NCBI GenBank assembly: GCA_965153455.1
Contig: OZ234495.1
Coordinates: forward strand, 1,550,001-1,614,000
Source of the DNA: Sphagnum compactum
Taxonomy: Eukaryota; Bryophyta; Sphagnopsida; Sphagnales
Reading direction: 5' to 3'
Length of the DNA stretch: 64,000 nt
In this document: positions 35,286 to 48,548 of the stretch, piece after piece
Numbering within the stretch: position 1 is the stretch's first letter
Layout of the letters: the number at the start of each line of letters is the position of its first letter
Position numbers and translations under genes: made by a program
The notes under the pieces: generated by a model
The model's input: only the letters and a program-made list of their open reading frames with translations
The model's database searches: none
What the model was told of the DNA's origin: nothing

Positions 35286-36930
35286 CATCAAATGAATATG
35301 GTTCATTTGAATAAGTGTCAAATCATAATGGTCAATTTGACTAAACCTTATCCATTCAATATGTCTAATTTGATTAAGCTATGGCCATTTTGATGAACAT
35401 TTGTCCATTTTGATTAGATCTTTGGTTTGACACTTGGTCAAAAAGGTCGCTTTAGTCAAATGTACTAATCACATGTAACATGTGTTTTTCATGCCCCAAA
35501 CCTTTAATCAAAATGGACATACCCTTTGGTTAATGTGGACACATTGGTCAAGTTGGCCTTCTGAAAAACTGCGTTTTGTTATAGTGAGGGTCCCCATCCT
35601 TCTTTGTGTAGAAATACTTGGTGTTTTTAGCACATTTAACATCATTTTTTCTTTGATGTTGAAATGTTTATTTAAGTTTGGTGGTTTGGGGTTGGAAGAA
35701 TTAAGTGGGAAATTGGTCAATATGGGGTGTGATGGTAACATTGTTTTCCAAGGCAATTAAACAAATACAAGGTTGTAGTTCAAGGAAAAGGTTGCCCTTT
35801 TTTTGAATGACATTCATTATTCCGCTCATAAAATGAAATTTAGTAATAATTAATTTATCAAAACTAAATGTAGTCTGTTAACTAGAATTTATTTTGTGGA
35901 TTTTGTATTTTTTTTTCACAACCCTAAAAAAATTGTGAAGTTTCAAAAGCTTTTTAATTTGTTGAACACTCGGGGTAGTAAGCTTTTCAAAAGTGCCAAA
36001 ACAAGGTGGATCTCCATACTTTTTCTAGTGAGATGAGTATATGTATAATACATGCCTTGCATTATCAAAATTCATTTTGAAAGTGCAAAAAGTGGGGTTA
36101 CATTGAAAAATTTGAATGCCTTATGTGACATCAATCTCATTCTTAGGTTTCCTTTTTTTTTGCCTTCCTTATTTATGTTCATATGTCAAGTTTGAAAATC
36201 CATCTTTTGACAACTTCAATTCTATTGAAGCCTTGACCAATGAAAACTTCCCCATGAGTTGGTTTTTCGACATGAATGGGGTGAAAACACAATCAAGTGG
36301 ATAGTTTGGACTATCATAGTTATAGTTTTTTGGGATTACAAATCAACTCAAAATGTAAAGCCATACTTAGCATTAACATTATTATTTTTTCAATTATCCA
36401 TGTTGCAGTAGACTTTAATGGGAATCATATTAAAAACTATGAATGAATTTTAAGAAAGGAATGGACTCATAATGAAGTTTTGAAATGATGACATTGTGTT
36501 TGTCACATTAAAAAAGTGAAAAATGTGAACTCAGAAAATGTCATAATAGTGTCAAAATTAGAATTAAAAAAAAATCATTATCAAATGAAAATTTTAAAAA
36601 ATAAAATGCATTTAAACTTTCCCAATACAAAACATTATCAATTTTTAAAAAATTCAATGTTGTGGTTGTCATCATTTTTTGTTATTTTGTTTTTCCATTT
36701 CACATTGAAAATTTCAAGATTTCACATGAATGTTTTGATCAATCACAATTTGAGGGATATCTATAAAATGAATTATCAATATTTATGAACAAAAGCATAA
36801 GTAATTATCTTATAGTTTGATAATTACTATAATTATCAAAATAATTAGTTAGTGTAAAATGTGGATTTTTAAAAATGTTAAAAGTGAGTCATTTAACCAA
36901 TATGCTTTTACCCATGGGTGGAAAAAATGT
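35286..36930. other. AT-rich DNA, no gene seen
   Basis: Short frames at about 35482-35760 and 36516-36788 have no family resemblance and biased AT codons. The phrase CATTTTGATTA and similar words recur near 35380-35540 without clear periodicity. Confidence 0.4.
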
Positions 36931-36959
36931 GCACCTCACATTTTCACTTTTTGCACATA

Positions 36960-37200
36960 AGTATGTTATTTACCAATTTATTGTTGATGGTGTTAGAGAT
37001 TTGTTACATGTCACCAAGGTTGCATTCAACTAGGCTATCATCAAGGTGAAAAAGGAATGTGAGGTGATAGTTCATAGTTTTGTCTTTGAACTTGAACACC
37101 ATTTCCCACATCATGATATTATGACTACCTTGGGTGTCATTTACTTGCAATTCTAGGCTAAGAATTCAACATAAACTTAAGAAAGTTTTCACACTCATTT
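36960..37200 (+). pseudogene. Broken transposase-like remnant, internal part
   Basis: The plus frame with stops reads IVDGVRDLLHVTKVAFN, then ECEVIVHSFVFELEHHFP and HHDIMTTLGVIYLQF. The pattern 'FP.H..M..LGV.Y.Q(F/Y)W' is like the C-terminal half of zinc-finger/hAT-like hypothetical proteins in plants. It may belong with 32640-33100, separated by later insertions. Identification is tentative. Confidence 0.3.
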
Positions 37201-40200
37201 GAATGTGTTAAAACAAACTTTTTGTGCCCTCACAAGGTGGGTGATAGTGGCAAATTTATGTTTGCTTTGATGTCAACTTAAACTTTGATTCACAAATATA
37301 TTTATTCAAGATACATTGGTTCATCATTTTGAACCAATTTTGCAAATGGACAATGACTTAAACACAATCAATAAGCTTTGCTGCAAAAATTTTGCATCTA
37401 GCATCCCCAACCATAAGCTTTTTGAATTTGCAAAATTGGTTGAAAATTGTTGTTATTCAAGTCCTTGGTTTTGTCAAAAATGAATGGACTTTTAACATTG
37501 TTAATTTCATGAAAAACAAGTTTACAAACCAATTAAACAATCAATTTGATCTATTCATTAGATTTTATAGTAAGTGGTTTTTTACAATGCAAAATTTTGC
37601 ATATGAACAAACCATAGGATGAATGCAAGGTACGGTGACTCACTTTTGAAGTCATAGTAACAATTTTTGCACCATATTACAAGTTTATCCAAACTATTTT
37701 ATTATACTTCTTAAAATTATTATAAATGACATTTATTATTATATATATAATATTATGTTATATTGTATTTCTATTAATCACAGATAATAAAAAACTAAAT
37801 TTCAATATTATCTTTGACTAAAATTTTTAATTAATAATATAATTACTAAAATTAAAACCATTATGCCTACTGAAATTATTATTATTAGATATTTATAGTT
37901 TACAAGAGCTATAAAAATTGACATAATAATAAAAATATGAATAACAAAATAATTAACCTAAGTTATTTAATATTTCCAATAATATTTTGATTATATTTTA
38001 ATATCTATATAATTACTGTAAAAATTTACTGAAATAATTATTAAATAAATCTAATAAATTTATTATATTATTATTAAACTATTTTCAAAGGACTAATGTA
38101 CTTATTAAGAATTAATTTTTCATTTATTTAAAATCAAAAATTAATTATAATGAATCACACTAGCTATAAGAAGTGACATAATAATACATATAATAATAAA
38201 AAATAGCTAACCTAGGCTAGCCACAAATTACATTATTATTAAGATTATAAGTAATCAATTCTGAATTATTATGACATTATAATAATTTCTGAAATATTAA
38301 TATGTAGTTTTGAGTTTTTTCTTTCAAATTAATAATTAGTCAATAATTATAATCAACTGATATATAATTTTTATTTTATTTTATTTATTTTTAATATTTT
38401 ATACTAATCACTGTAATTATGAGTAAGGAAATCTAATAAATTATTATACAAATGCAGAGATTACTTTCAAAGGAAAAATATACTTATTAAAAATATAAAA
38501 TATTTTGACTAGGTCTTTTTAGTTGAGGTTTTTTAATTGGGGCTTTTTTGGCATGTTTAAAATGACTTGTTAGTCACTGAAGTTGGCAAATATCACTTTT
38601 TGATGTTATTTGATCAAAATTTGTGGTCAAATAAATTATGATTTGTTGGAGTGAAACATAAAATATTCTTTCTAACTAGTTTTTACCTCAAGTCTTATGA
38701 ATTGTAGAATTACCAAAATATGGGATCCACACTTTAGTGGGTGCCCCTAGTTAAAGCTATTTTAAACAATTGTTAAATTTTAGATGTATTTTGCATGTAG
38801 GTATTTCATGCAAAGGGTTTGAATCCCTTATGCAAAATGTTTACATTATTTTATTTTTATTTTTTATTTTTAAATCATATTTCAAAAATAATAATTTTTA
38901 AATTATTAATTTTCTCTTGCTCAGCTTGGCTACCTAGCTTAACCTATGAAGGTCAGGTAGGTAGTAGGTACCTAGATTTTATTAATAAATTGTGAATTAT
39001 GCTATGCAGGTAACCTTGCTTAGTAGGCTAGTTATAATAGATTAGGTAATTAGGTATTTTAGGTATGCATGTAACCTTCATTTAGGTCTACCTAACTAAT
39101 GTTAAACTGATATGTTCAATTTGACTAAAGCATGGTCATTCTAATAGATTTTTTTTTAATTTGTTTTTTTAAACTAGATGTTCAATTGATACCTGGTCAA
39201 AAATGTCATTTTAATCAAATGTCCTAATAAATCGAATATCTAGTTAAATTTTAAAAATAATAATTTTTTCATGTCCAAACCCACTACTAAAGATGGACAT
39301 CACTTCTAATCAAAATGACACTTTTATAAAGTTGAACCTTCTAAAAGGTCATGATTTGTAATAATGAAAAAAAAGAAAAAAAATTTAAAAAAAGAAAAAG
39401 AAAAAAAAAGCTATTTCTTTTTCTTCTATTGTGGAAATTACTTCATCCAATTTCTTTTTTAAATTAAAAAGAAGAAGATTTTCTTTCTTCTTTAATTGCC
39501 TCTTCTTTTTCACAAACCAAATTTAAAAAATAAAAGCAAAAAAAGGTAAATGGGAAGAAGAAGTTTGTTCTTGTATTTTTCTTTTTTCAGAAACGATCAA
39601 AAAAAAATTGAAAAATAAGAGAACAGGAGAGGGGAAAAAGAAGTTGTTTCTTTTCTTTTGCAATGGCAATGTTGTCCTCAATTGCAAGGACATGAATGAT
39701 GTAAGAGTTGAAGTGATGGTGGCTCAAAGCTCGAGCTACGAAAGTAAGGCGAGCGAATGGGAGGTAGATTGGGCCAAAACTAATAGTTCTGTGGGCTATG
39801 AGGTGGGGTTGGTTTTATCCATGAACAAAACTCAAAACAAGTTTTTCCCACTTGGTACATTGGTGGGAGTTGAGTCAAGTGGGCCCTAAATATGAGTATT
39901 TTCATAGGGAGTTGGGAAAGAAGAAGAAGAAGAAGATTCAATGAAGATGATGACAATTAATCTCTGATTGATTGATGCAATTAATTATCGAAATTTGCAG
40001 CACCTTACATGCTTACAAAATCTGCCTGCTTATTGCTATTCTAGAAGATTCATGCAGGAGCATCCTGCAAAGTGCCTGCAGAAACTTGAAGAAGAATCAG
40101 AAGAAATTAAAGAATACTGTTTTTAATCCTAAATTATGTGTGTCGAGCTGAGATCCTGCTGCACCTGCTTCTAGATTGTACTAAATTACATCTCTACTAT

Positions 40201-40822
40201 CTCCATACATGAAGCTTGCTTCAAGCAGATTTCGATTCTAATCCCTGAAGCTTGAACCCCAAGATTGAAATCTGTGGTGTCGATCTTGCACGCATCCAGA
40301 TCCCCATCCAGATCCCCGTGAATGTCGACGATCTTGCAGCTTCTGAATATCTGGTTAGTTTCCCTAGTCAACGAACAAAGATCCTCTAGATCTGTTTGAA
40401 TCTAGAACATAAAGTCTCATGGCTACCACCCATCACTCTCGATTCTTGCCCTCTTGCGGGGCGTATCCTTGATAAGCATCGACTGTCGATGCACTGAAGT
40501 CTACTGTCTGAAACGTGGATTTCTAGTATCGATATCTATGTATCAAAACCAGAGGTTTGTTGTTTACTATCGTCTGAGTGCTGGACTAGAGAACATGAAT
40601 ATAGCAGAAAATTAACGATGCCTTAGCGCAGATCATCCCCGGCATGCAATCTGCACAGAACAGGAACGTAGCTGAGCCTAGAGAAATCTCGCAGTTGCAG
40701 CTGGTTCCAAAGCTGGTTCCAGCTTTTGGAAAGCAAACTTGTTTGATAAGAAACAACCGGCTCTGAAATGAGGGACTATATGTGATGATCGAAATCCGCG
40801 CCGGCTGGGTCTGTGATCACCA
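37201..40822. other. Very AT-rich DNA, then GC-richer DNA after 40 kb, no gene seen
   Basis: 37.68-38.50 kb is almost pure A+T (TTATTA / AATAAT words). 38.93-39.09 kb repeats the CCTAGG words of the array at 33.7-35.3 kb. 39.37-39.6 kb is A/G-rich. From about 40.0 kb composition becomes balanced and probably represents the 3' flank of the 152-aa frame. Confidence 0.45.
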
Positions 40823-41281
40823 TCACCAACCTTGGGGCCATCTCTTGTTGGCATCAGGTAACCAGGAGAACTTCTTCTTCACAGCTGGTTTCTGTATCAC
40901 GTCCACCGGCGGCTTGTCGCGTCCATTCCACGACGTCGTCGCAGCAGGCTTCTTGAGCCAGCTGCTCCAATGAGTACTAGCAGCTGCAGATTTGGAACTG
41001 CCTCTGGTTTTGGCAGAGGTGGAAAACACGCTAAGAATCTGCGCCTCCTGCTCAGCCAACTCCTGACTCAGCTTCACGTACGTAGCCTCCGCCAAGGTCT
41101 CCAAAGAAAACTCGTTGGCAAGCATGGGCGAAGTCCATTTCCGGTACATCTGCTGCTGCAGCAATGCAGGTGCAGCTCCTAAATAAGCTCCTACTTGCAG
41201 TCTCCTTGATGCAAAGCTCAGATCCGAACGTCCTGGCATTTCCCGCAAACCTACAGCAATCTTTCTACTTTCATTTGCCAT
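40823..41281 (-). CDS. Unrecognised protein, 152 aa, single open frame
   Basis: I do not recognise a family. The frame starts with ATG at 41281 and ends TGA. Its codon use is balanced and GC-richer than the flanks. It includes MANESRKIAVGLREMPGRS, YLGAAPALLQQQMYRKWTSP, an amphipathic stretch SLETLAEATYVKLSQELAEQ, a Ser/Ala-rich linker (SSKSAAASTHWSSWLKKP) and a basic tail ending KRWPQGW. No signal peptide or membrane segment is present. A (CGT)n-like run (GACGACGACGACG on the plus strand) lies just upstream. A donor-like AAG|GTTGGTG spans the end of the frame, so a further exon is possible. Confidence 0.5.
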   Translation of the reverse strand: MANESRKIAVGLREMPGRSDLSFASRRLQVGAYLGAAPALLQQQMYRKWTSPMLANEFSLETLAEATYVKLSQELAEQEAQILSVFSTSAKTRGSSKSAAASTHWSSWLKKPAATTSWNGRDKPPVDVIQKPAVKKKFSWLPDANKRWPQGW

Positions 41282-42074
41282 GGCAACGACGACGACGACG
41301 ATAGCTCAACCTGATCCCATTCCAATCAATCATGCAATGTGGTCTTGAAGATGATACTTAAGGTTCGTCCGCCAACTTTTGTCAGATGATTCCTCAAGTG
41401 CAGATCATCCAGCTCTTGCAACAAGAGCAGCAGCAGCAGCAGCCGATGAGTCCCATCAAAAGCCTAACAGATGCGCCTGCTGCATGTCGTGATGATCATG
41501 TACCGCGTGATCACATACATGCAACAAGAAACTGTTCTTGCATTTGAAGAAATTCTTCTGCAAAAAAAGGAGCGAGCACAACATATAGCAATCTACGAAG
41601 TTGGTACTACTAGTAATCTGGTGGAGATGAATCCTCTACAAAAAAAAAAAAAAACCCATGATTTGTACATGATCCAGCAGCTTGGTCAAGAAATTTTGTA
41701 AGCAATTCTTCAGCTCTGAGCTTCAAGAGCTGGAGTACAAGCAAACAAGCCTGGGCTGGGAACAGCGAGAAAAGCAGAGGCCGTAGATGTGAGTTTCTCA
41801 AGCTCTAAGGTCTTTGGCAGTTTGGACGGTACCTACTACCTACCTAGTCAGTGGCGCCATATTTTTGAGGAAAAATGTCACATTTCGCCATATTTAGACA
41901 GTGAGTTCCTACTGGTCGCGAGAACTAGGCACGAATCTATTTTAGAAATCTACTTTAGTGTTTGACCATAGCCACATTTGGCTCATTCCTTTTGTGGATG
42001 ATCGCCAGTGCAACTACTTGACCAAAAAAACCCCTGTACCTAGTAAGCACAAGTTGCCCTCCAAAAAATAGAAA
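41282..42074. other. Upstream flank of the 152-aa frame
   Basis: Balanced composition near 41.3-41.8 kb suggests promoter and 5' UTR of the minus-strand gene. It holds an A-run at 41640-41654. No clear TATA box and no other gene seen. Confidence 0.4.
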
Positions 42075-42425
42075 CAAGGCCTTGCCATTTACATAAAAAA
42101 GTATCTTAAGGCAAATGCTGAATAATGGAAACTCAAATATTTCACCATGCAAAAATATATTCTTCAAAAAATCCTCTAAAAGAAATTCCAAAATCCTTCA
42201 AGATATTATAACTCTATAACTAATCTCAGGTTTCAACACAAGCCAAAATTTCATCTTTCAAAAATCCTCAAAAATAGACCTATTATTATGTACCTAAGGG
42301 GGCCCAAAATCCCTTAAGCTACTGTAGTCCATAATGAATCTAAACACAATATCCTTGCCTACTAAGGCAAGGCCAACAATAAAAAAATGGGCAAAAGTAG
42401 AAAAGCTCACCAAAAACTAACAAAT
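42075..42425 (+). repeat. Dispersed repeat family, copy B
   Basis: It is collinear with 8565-8975 (same strand), with shared phrases such as ATTATAACTCTATAACTAAT, TAGACCTATTATTATGTACC, AATCCCTTAAGCTA and AATCTAAACACAATATCC. It is shorter by small deletions. Divergence suggests an old family. Confidence 0.8.
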
Positions 42426-42495
42426 TAGCCGGCTGGGCCGCTCATCACGTCTTGGCTCTTCTGTAACCTAAGGGTCAAGTTCGAACCAGTAACAG
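42426..42495 (+). mobile_element. Possible tRNA-like tail, perfect B box
   Basis: GTTCGAACC at 42479-42487 matches the pol III B box GWTCRANNC exactly. About 45 nt upstream, AGCCGGCTGGGCCGCTC is loosely D-arm-like but breaks the A box consensus. A tRNA relic or SINE fragment is possible; chance cannot be excluded. Confidence 0.25.
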
Positions 42496-45400
42496 TTAAA
42501 ATATGAAATATTCCATGTTTTTTCTCAAAAAAATGAACTCAGTGTTTCAATTCACACTAACATCTGGTTACATTTTTTCTCATAAAAAGTCCTACTAAAA
42601 TTCAGCATTTTGGCAAATGGGCTAAAACTATAAAGTATTTACAGTGTTTAATGCTATTGAAATTCAGGCTAGGGTGGTGGGTGCAAGTGTGGGTGCCAAG
42701 TTCTAACCAATACCAGGGTGGGGGGGGAGAGAGGGGTTTTTTTTTTCTGTTTTTCAAATTTGTAATGAAAGCAAAATTGATCTGTCGAGAAGAAAATTTA
42801 GACAAATTTGGCTATAAACTAGATATGAAAGTTATTAAAAAAAAAACGATCCTTCCATATTCTTGAAGACATACAGTAAATTTATACTACAAATGTCAAT
42901 ATAATTTATATTACATATGTTGATATTGATTTTTTCAATAAAATATGGCAAACCTCGGTCCATTTTCTTCATGAAAAATCCTTTGCATAGTTGAAACAAT
43001 TTTTTTCTGGTAAGAAAAAATCAAAATTTAGCCAAAAACTCACACTTTCGTTTCCTTAATTTTTTATTTTGGAGTGGCAAATTATATGGCTTGACTAAAC
43101 TTCCAAAAGCTGGGTAAATAACTGGCTTTATGGTATCAACCTATTCCAGTGTTTCCTGGAGTCTGAAAATATTTCCAAGCATATATTATTGTCAAACCTT
43201 TTATCCTTTCTCTATTGGCAAAAGGTTAAGGTTGTTCTATACAGGCTGCTTTAGCTTGATGGGCGGTTACTTTCTCTTTCCCAAATGGGAATAATATAAC
43301 CACTTCCAACTGTCAAGCCTATCCTAGTTTCCAACTTTAGTTTGCCTCAAGGATCCAATCTATATGACCAAATATAGGTGCACCAAATTTGATGAGTCTC
43401 AAGGTTTCATGCATGTAGGTGGGGAGGGGGAGGGAGGGGGGAAGCCAAAATCAACCTCAAAACAGATGGGTGTGCTTCTTTGCACTCTAAAAGCTTGGCG
43501 TAGATAATGAGGGATTTTGTAAGGAGGATATTTAGCACACTCTTTCCAATTGCACCTTAACAGCCAATTTTCTTTGTTTAGATTAGGAATTGCTTTGTAA
43601 CAACTTCAGATCTCTTCTTGCTACTTTGCCTTCTTCATGGTCTATATATTTTTTCTTTTGCATCAGCCAGCCAGCTTCCTCATCCAAAAGTGAACCAGCA
43701 CCCACCAACCGACCATGCAAGATGGATGGTGTGTGAAGAGGAAACACTTTTTTATTGCATTCCTATCCCATAGAACTAACCACTGTGGTTACCAGGGTGG
43801 TTTCTAGGGATTCATAACTGCAGTCTCAAAATAACTTTTAAAAAGGTCGGTTCTTATATATATATATATATATATATACATAGTTTTTTTTTTTTTTTCA
43901 TGGTTCTCAATTTTTTTGCAGAAATGAAATAATCGCCCCTAAAATCACATATTCCTTCATGAAACTGTTGGTTTTTAAAGGTTTTTGAAATACCATGGCC
44001 CAATGGCTCCCTGATTCTGATTTTTCCAAAGAACCAAAACTGATGGTCCGACTCCTTTGATTCCAAAAAGAAATTTAAACCGAAACTGGTAGTTCTTAAT
44101 AAATCCAAAAGGAACTGCACAACACTGGTTGTAAGTAGTAACCACTTACATTCCCAACCTACTTTAACTATGATACTTACCCACTACATGGGTTGGTTAG
44201 TTAGGTACTAATATCAGGAGGAAGTAGGTGGGTTTCCACCTTGGTAAGTCAGCTGTGGACGAGTTCATTCACAACTGTGAGTCATTTTGGGTTTCTAATA
44301 GACGGTGTGCTAGTGGGTATTTGATTCTTTCAATAACTGTCAGTTCGGGTCTCCTGAAAACTTCGTACTCAGGGAACAGCTGCTTCTGCTTTATTTTAAT
44401 TTTTAATTTTGAGATTCAAGGGACCTCCAGCTCTGGTTGTTCAAAAAGCCGAACAAAAAAATGGCAGTTTTCATAAAAGACCTGAAAAAGAAACGCTGCT
44501 TTGTAAAAGGTTATTTGATTTTTTAAAACATAAATTTGTGAACCAAGGTTATATTATCTTGGAACAATTTCTTTGGTTCTTTGAGAGTGGTGATTATCAA
44601 ATTAAAGAACCTCCATGAGAACCATCAGGGTTTGGTGCCATTTCTAATATCCACCCACCACTAGTATGGAGTCTAGATTGATTTTGTTAATACTTCCCAC
44701 AGTGCTGTGGTCCTTACGTAATTCACAAAATTAATGTCATTCTTTGGGCCAAACCCAGTGTCTGCAATAGTAGTTGTTAGAGTGTAGCATATATATAGAA
44801 ACGAGAATTTTAACGATAACTTTATGTTGTGGTGAAATACTGAGGATCAAAAGACTTCAACCAAAGCCCTTTTTTTATAAATTTTTTTTCGCTGATTCCA
44901 CAAGAGTCTACAACTTTAGTTGAATACAAAACTAGTTTCTTGACTAAAAGGCAATAGCAAAGTTGGTCTATAAGTTGTAGTGTGACCTAAAATGAGCAGA
45001 AAGTTAAAAGGGATTTGAAGTCGGACTGACCTAATTTGTTGCTTGATGTGAAATGTTCATCATTCACAGTATGGTGAATTGGTTCTTTTCTAGTTTCCGT
45101 TGTTTTGTTTGTTCTTGCTTTATGGTCATTCATGGACAGGTTGCTTTGTGGGCATGGAGTTGGCTGTTTTTGTTGGCAAGCTCATATGCTTAATTCATTG
45201 TTTGTTTGCTTCTCATAGTGAATTATGGCGCTTCTTCATTGGATTTGGTGACGGATGAAAAATGTAGGAGTTCAGACTATAATGAGCTGAGATCAGTGCT
45301 TTTGAAAGGGGGGGGGCTTCTGCAAGAGAAAGCTAAATGTTTGGCTGAGTTTTATGTGGTTGGGAATTTCTGGACTTTCTTTTAGGATGGTGTTGTGAAG

Positions 45401-46890
45401 TGGTTAGGGAAGAATGCTCTACTGCGAGTTTCAGTCTTCTTTCTAGAATGAAAGAACTCCACAGCGCTATGAACTTCAGAAGAGAAGCATTGTGATTAAG
45501 TATAGATGATAGGGACTGTTTGAGGAAAATCACGAAGTGCCACATAAGTTTCATGAGCGGTCTGTATGACAAATTATTGTTGGGTGGGATGTAATTGAGG
45601 GTTCTTTGTGGGACATACATTGGGATTCATGTGGCTGAGACAGAGTATCCACTTTAGTGGACTTTAATGGGAGCTCCGAAAGGTAGATGGGCAAACCTGG
45701 AACATTGGAAAGGTTTTATGCATGGGCTATTTGGGCTTTGATTTTTCTGTTGTATATTTTTCTCGGTGGAATCCAAATGTGGGGAGAGAACATTCTGTGT
45801 TTGTTGTTAAGCATAATTATGAGCTAGGGTATGTGAATTGTTAAGAGAAAGCTAGTGGGCTTGTAACTTGATGTTATTATCTATGTAATTATTTAACAGT
45901 TAAGTTTGATGATTTACTTGTTAGTTGAATTTCATAGTTTCAATTGATGTGCTTGAATTTCACATGATAATTCATGTGAAAAATCATACGAAAAGTTTTT
46001 GTCACTTTATTATGCATGTAAAATCGCATGAGGAGCCATAGGGAGCCATGTGATGTGTAAACTTTAGGAAATTTATTTTTTAGTTTACTTTTGAGTAACA
46101 TATAAGTGAGTGTTTCTGACTTTCGAACACACCTTCATTTGATAAAAATAAGTTGTTATATGAGTGTAAAATTTTAAGGAATAGAATTGTGAAGAAAATT
46201 GAGATTTTAGTTTTGAAAGGTTTCGATATAGTTTATGTGAAGTCAATGGTAGGAGAATGGTGTGGCATATTAGTTATACATAGACAATAGAAAGGTGAAA
46301 AAATATTTATGCAAACAAGAACATAGATTTTCATAGCTATGTAATAATATACATAATTTCGGTCTTAAACCCGCTTATGATTTACATCTTTTGGTTTCAT
46401 AATTGGGACCCCAAGTCTATGTTCTTTGTGTTGTGGAACTTAATTTTGTTATTGAAAGTTTAGTGCATAATTGAACACATAAAACAACATCACGAAGACT
46501 ATAAACACAAGTCATTTTGTTTGACCCCAAATTTGCTTTTGGATTTTACATGTAATCATCAGCATGAACTAGAGTTGATTTGGGGGAGTCTGAAAAATTT
46601 CGTAAAAAAATCTATAGGCAAAAAAGGAAAAGAAAATGGCACATGTCAAACCATATGAAAAAATGTAAATAGAAAATCTACCAAAAAAAATAAATGTTTA
46701 TGAATAAATTCAGGTTTATTAAACCTTGTTGAAACTTTGAAACTTTATAGTTTTTTATGTAAAGTGTTGTAGGTTTTTGAAAAGAAATAAAAGAAATATA
46801 TGTTTTATTTTAGAATTAGTGTTTTAAATAAAACATTAATGTCAATGTTAAGAAAGGCTTTTAATTCACAGTTTTCAAAAAATAGGCAAT
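42496..46890. other. AT-rich DNA, no gene seen
   Basis: It contains G-runs near 42720 and 43420-43440, (TA)n at 43855-43878 and many short frames. Around 45.2-45.75 kb one frame is open in pieces between stops, possibly an unrecognised coding relic. The phrase CACAACACTGGTTG occurs near 44120 and again near 57760, suggesting a further diverged dispersed repeat. Confidence 0.4.
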
Positions 46891-47448
46891 AAACCCCATC
46901 ACTAACATTAAAAGTTGTTGGGCCAAGTTCACTTGTTGAAGGACTTGTTAAAGGACCTATTGAAGAACCTAGAACTATAGGTGAACCAAGTTTGTTAGAG
47001 TCACAACTACGTAGACAATAGGAAAAACATGGACCTCAACCTGATCTTAAACCTACAAGGCAACGCCAAAAGGTGATCACATTGGAACATGTACTCATAT
47101 GGCTTAAGAAAAAGGATGTAACTCCAGATTATGCCAGAACGAATAATTTGCATGTCATATGGAATGGATGTATCATTGATACTTTTGATGGTTGTGATAT
47201 TGTAAATGTTGTTTTTTAATCCAAACATTTAAATATGATAATTGTAAGGTTGAAGATGTTTGGTCCTTTTAGAAACTTACACCGAAAATATAGGAAATTT
47301 TTTATTATGAGTGCAATTTGGGCCATAGGAAGTCTTTTGATTCATGAAAAGTGATTATGAAATCTAAATGATAATTGGTGAAAAGGAATTAACTAGTTTG
47401 GTGTGTTTTTTTATCTTTTAAAAAAATTAAAATAAAATAAAAATCAAC

Positions 47449-48230
47449 ATGGTTATTTTAGTTTTGAAAAGAAGTAAGGGTGAAGACCTTGAAATACTTT
47501 TAAGGGAATATAAGAGAGCTTGTATTAATACTAGGCTTAGAATAATTGTAAAATGGCTTAATTTCTTTCCTGAATTCTTAAAAGGTACAACATCACATTG
47601 GTTTGAATGACAAATAGAAACATTGAGGGGATCATGGAATGACATAACTAAAGCCCAAGTGAAAAAAAATTATGTGAAGAATGTCTATCAAAATTTAATA
47701 CTTGAATTGAATCATTTAAAACAAGGGGTTTTAGAATCAATGAAAGAGTATGAGGAAAGAATAATGACATTGCAAAATAAAACCCTAGGGGTGTTTTAAG
47801 GCATAAGGCCATGAAGAAACTGATCCAATTTTTGCTAGAATCAATGCATTGGTGTTAGAGCATTTCACCATTGGTTATTATTAGAGTTATGACAACAAGT
47901 GAAATATGGACAAGCGAAACCGTTTCGTAAAGCGGCAGAGGTGGCCAAAAAGAAGGAGGAAACCATGGAGGAAATTCTACAACACAATCCATGGCAAAGG
48001 TAGTTCAATTTTCGAGTAAACCAAAGTTGTGAAAGCATCGAGAAGTGAGCTCTTGCATGGAGTTAGTTATGGAACAATGCACTAAATCAAATGAACTAGT
48101 TGAACCTCCATCTACAACAACTAAGGATTAGCAAAAACAGAAACATGGAGAGGGACCTATCAACAGTTTAATGTTATAAGTGTCGGAAGATGGGACATTA
48201 TTCAAAAAAATGTCCAAACTTGCCAACCTT
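47449..48230 (+). pseudogene. Ty3/gypsy gag remnant with CCHC zinc knuckle
   Basis: The gag-like part reads LREYKRACINTRLRIIVKWL, then HWFE and stop, then ETLRGSWNDITKAQVKKNYV and LNHLKQGVLESMKEYEER. A zinc knuckle CYKCRKMGHYSKKCP (CX2CX4HX4C) sits at 48172-48216. Stops and frameshifts separate the parts, so no full Gag can be made. Confidence 0.8.
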
Positions 48231-48548
48231 ACCTACTAAAAAAACATGGGTTCATTTATTCAAAGGTTTTCTATAGAGAAAAAAGGCAAAGTTCAAGTAC
48301 ATTTAATTCAACCAATGAGTGAAGGGCGAAAAAAGGCTTTTATGGGCTTAAAGAAAAGCCTCAAAATTCCCAAGGATGTGGTTGATGTCATGGCCCAAAC
48401 TAAACGATCATTGGAAGACACAACTCATCCTGACATACATGTCAAAAGGTTCAAGGAGATGGCGAAGGGACCAAAAGAGAAAAAAAAAAGTTGAAGCTGG
48501 AAATTTGAATTCCAAAACTTTCCAATTTCTAAATATTTTGGTCCTTAT

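Noticed and set aside
42602-42866. Frames around 42.6-42.9 kb
   Set aside because: AT-rich with G-run and T-run homopolymers; no start context or homology.
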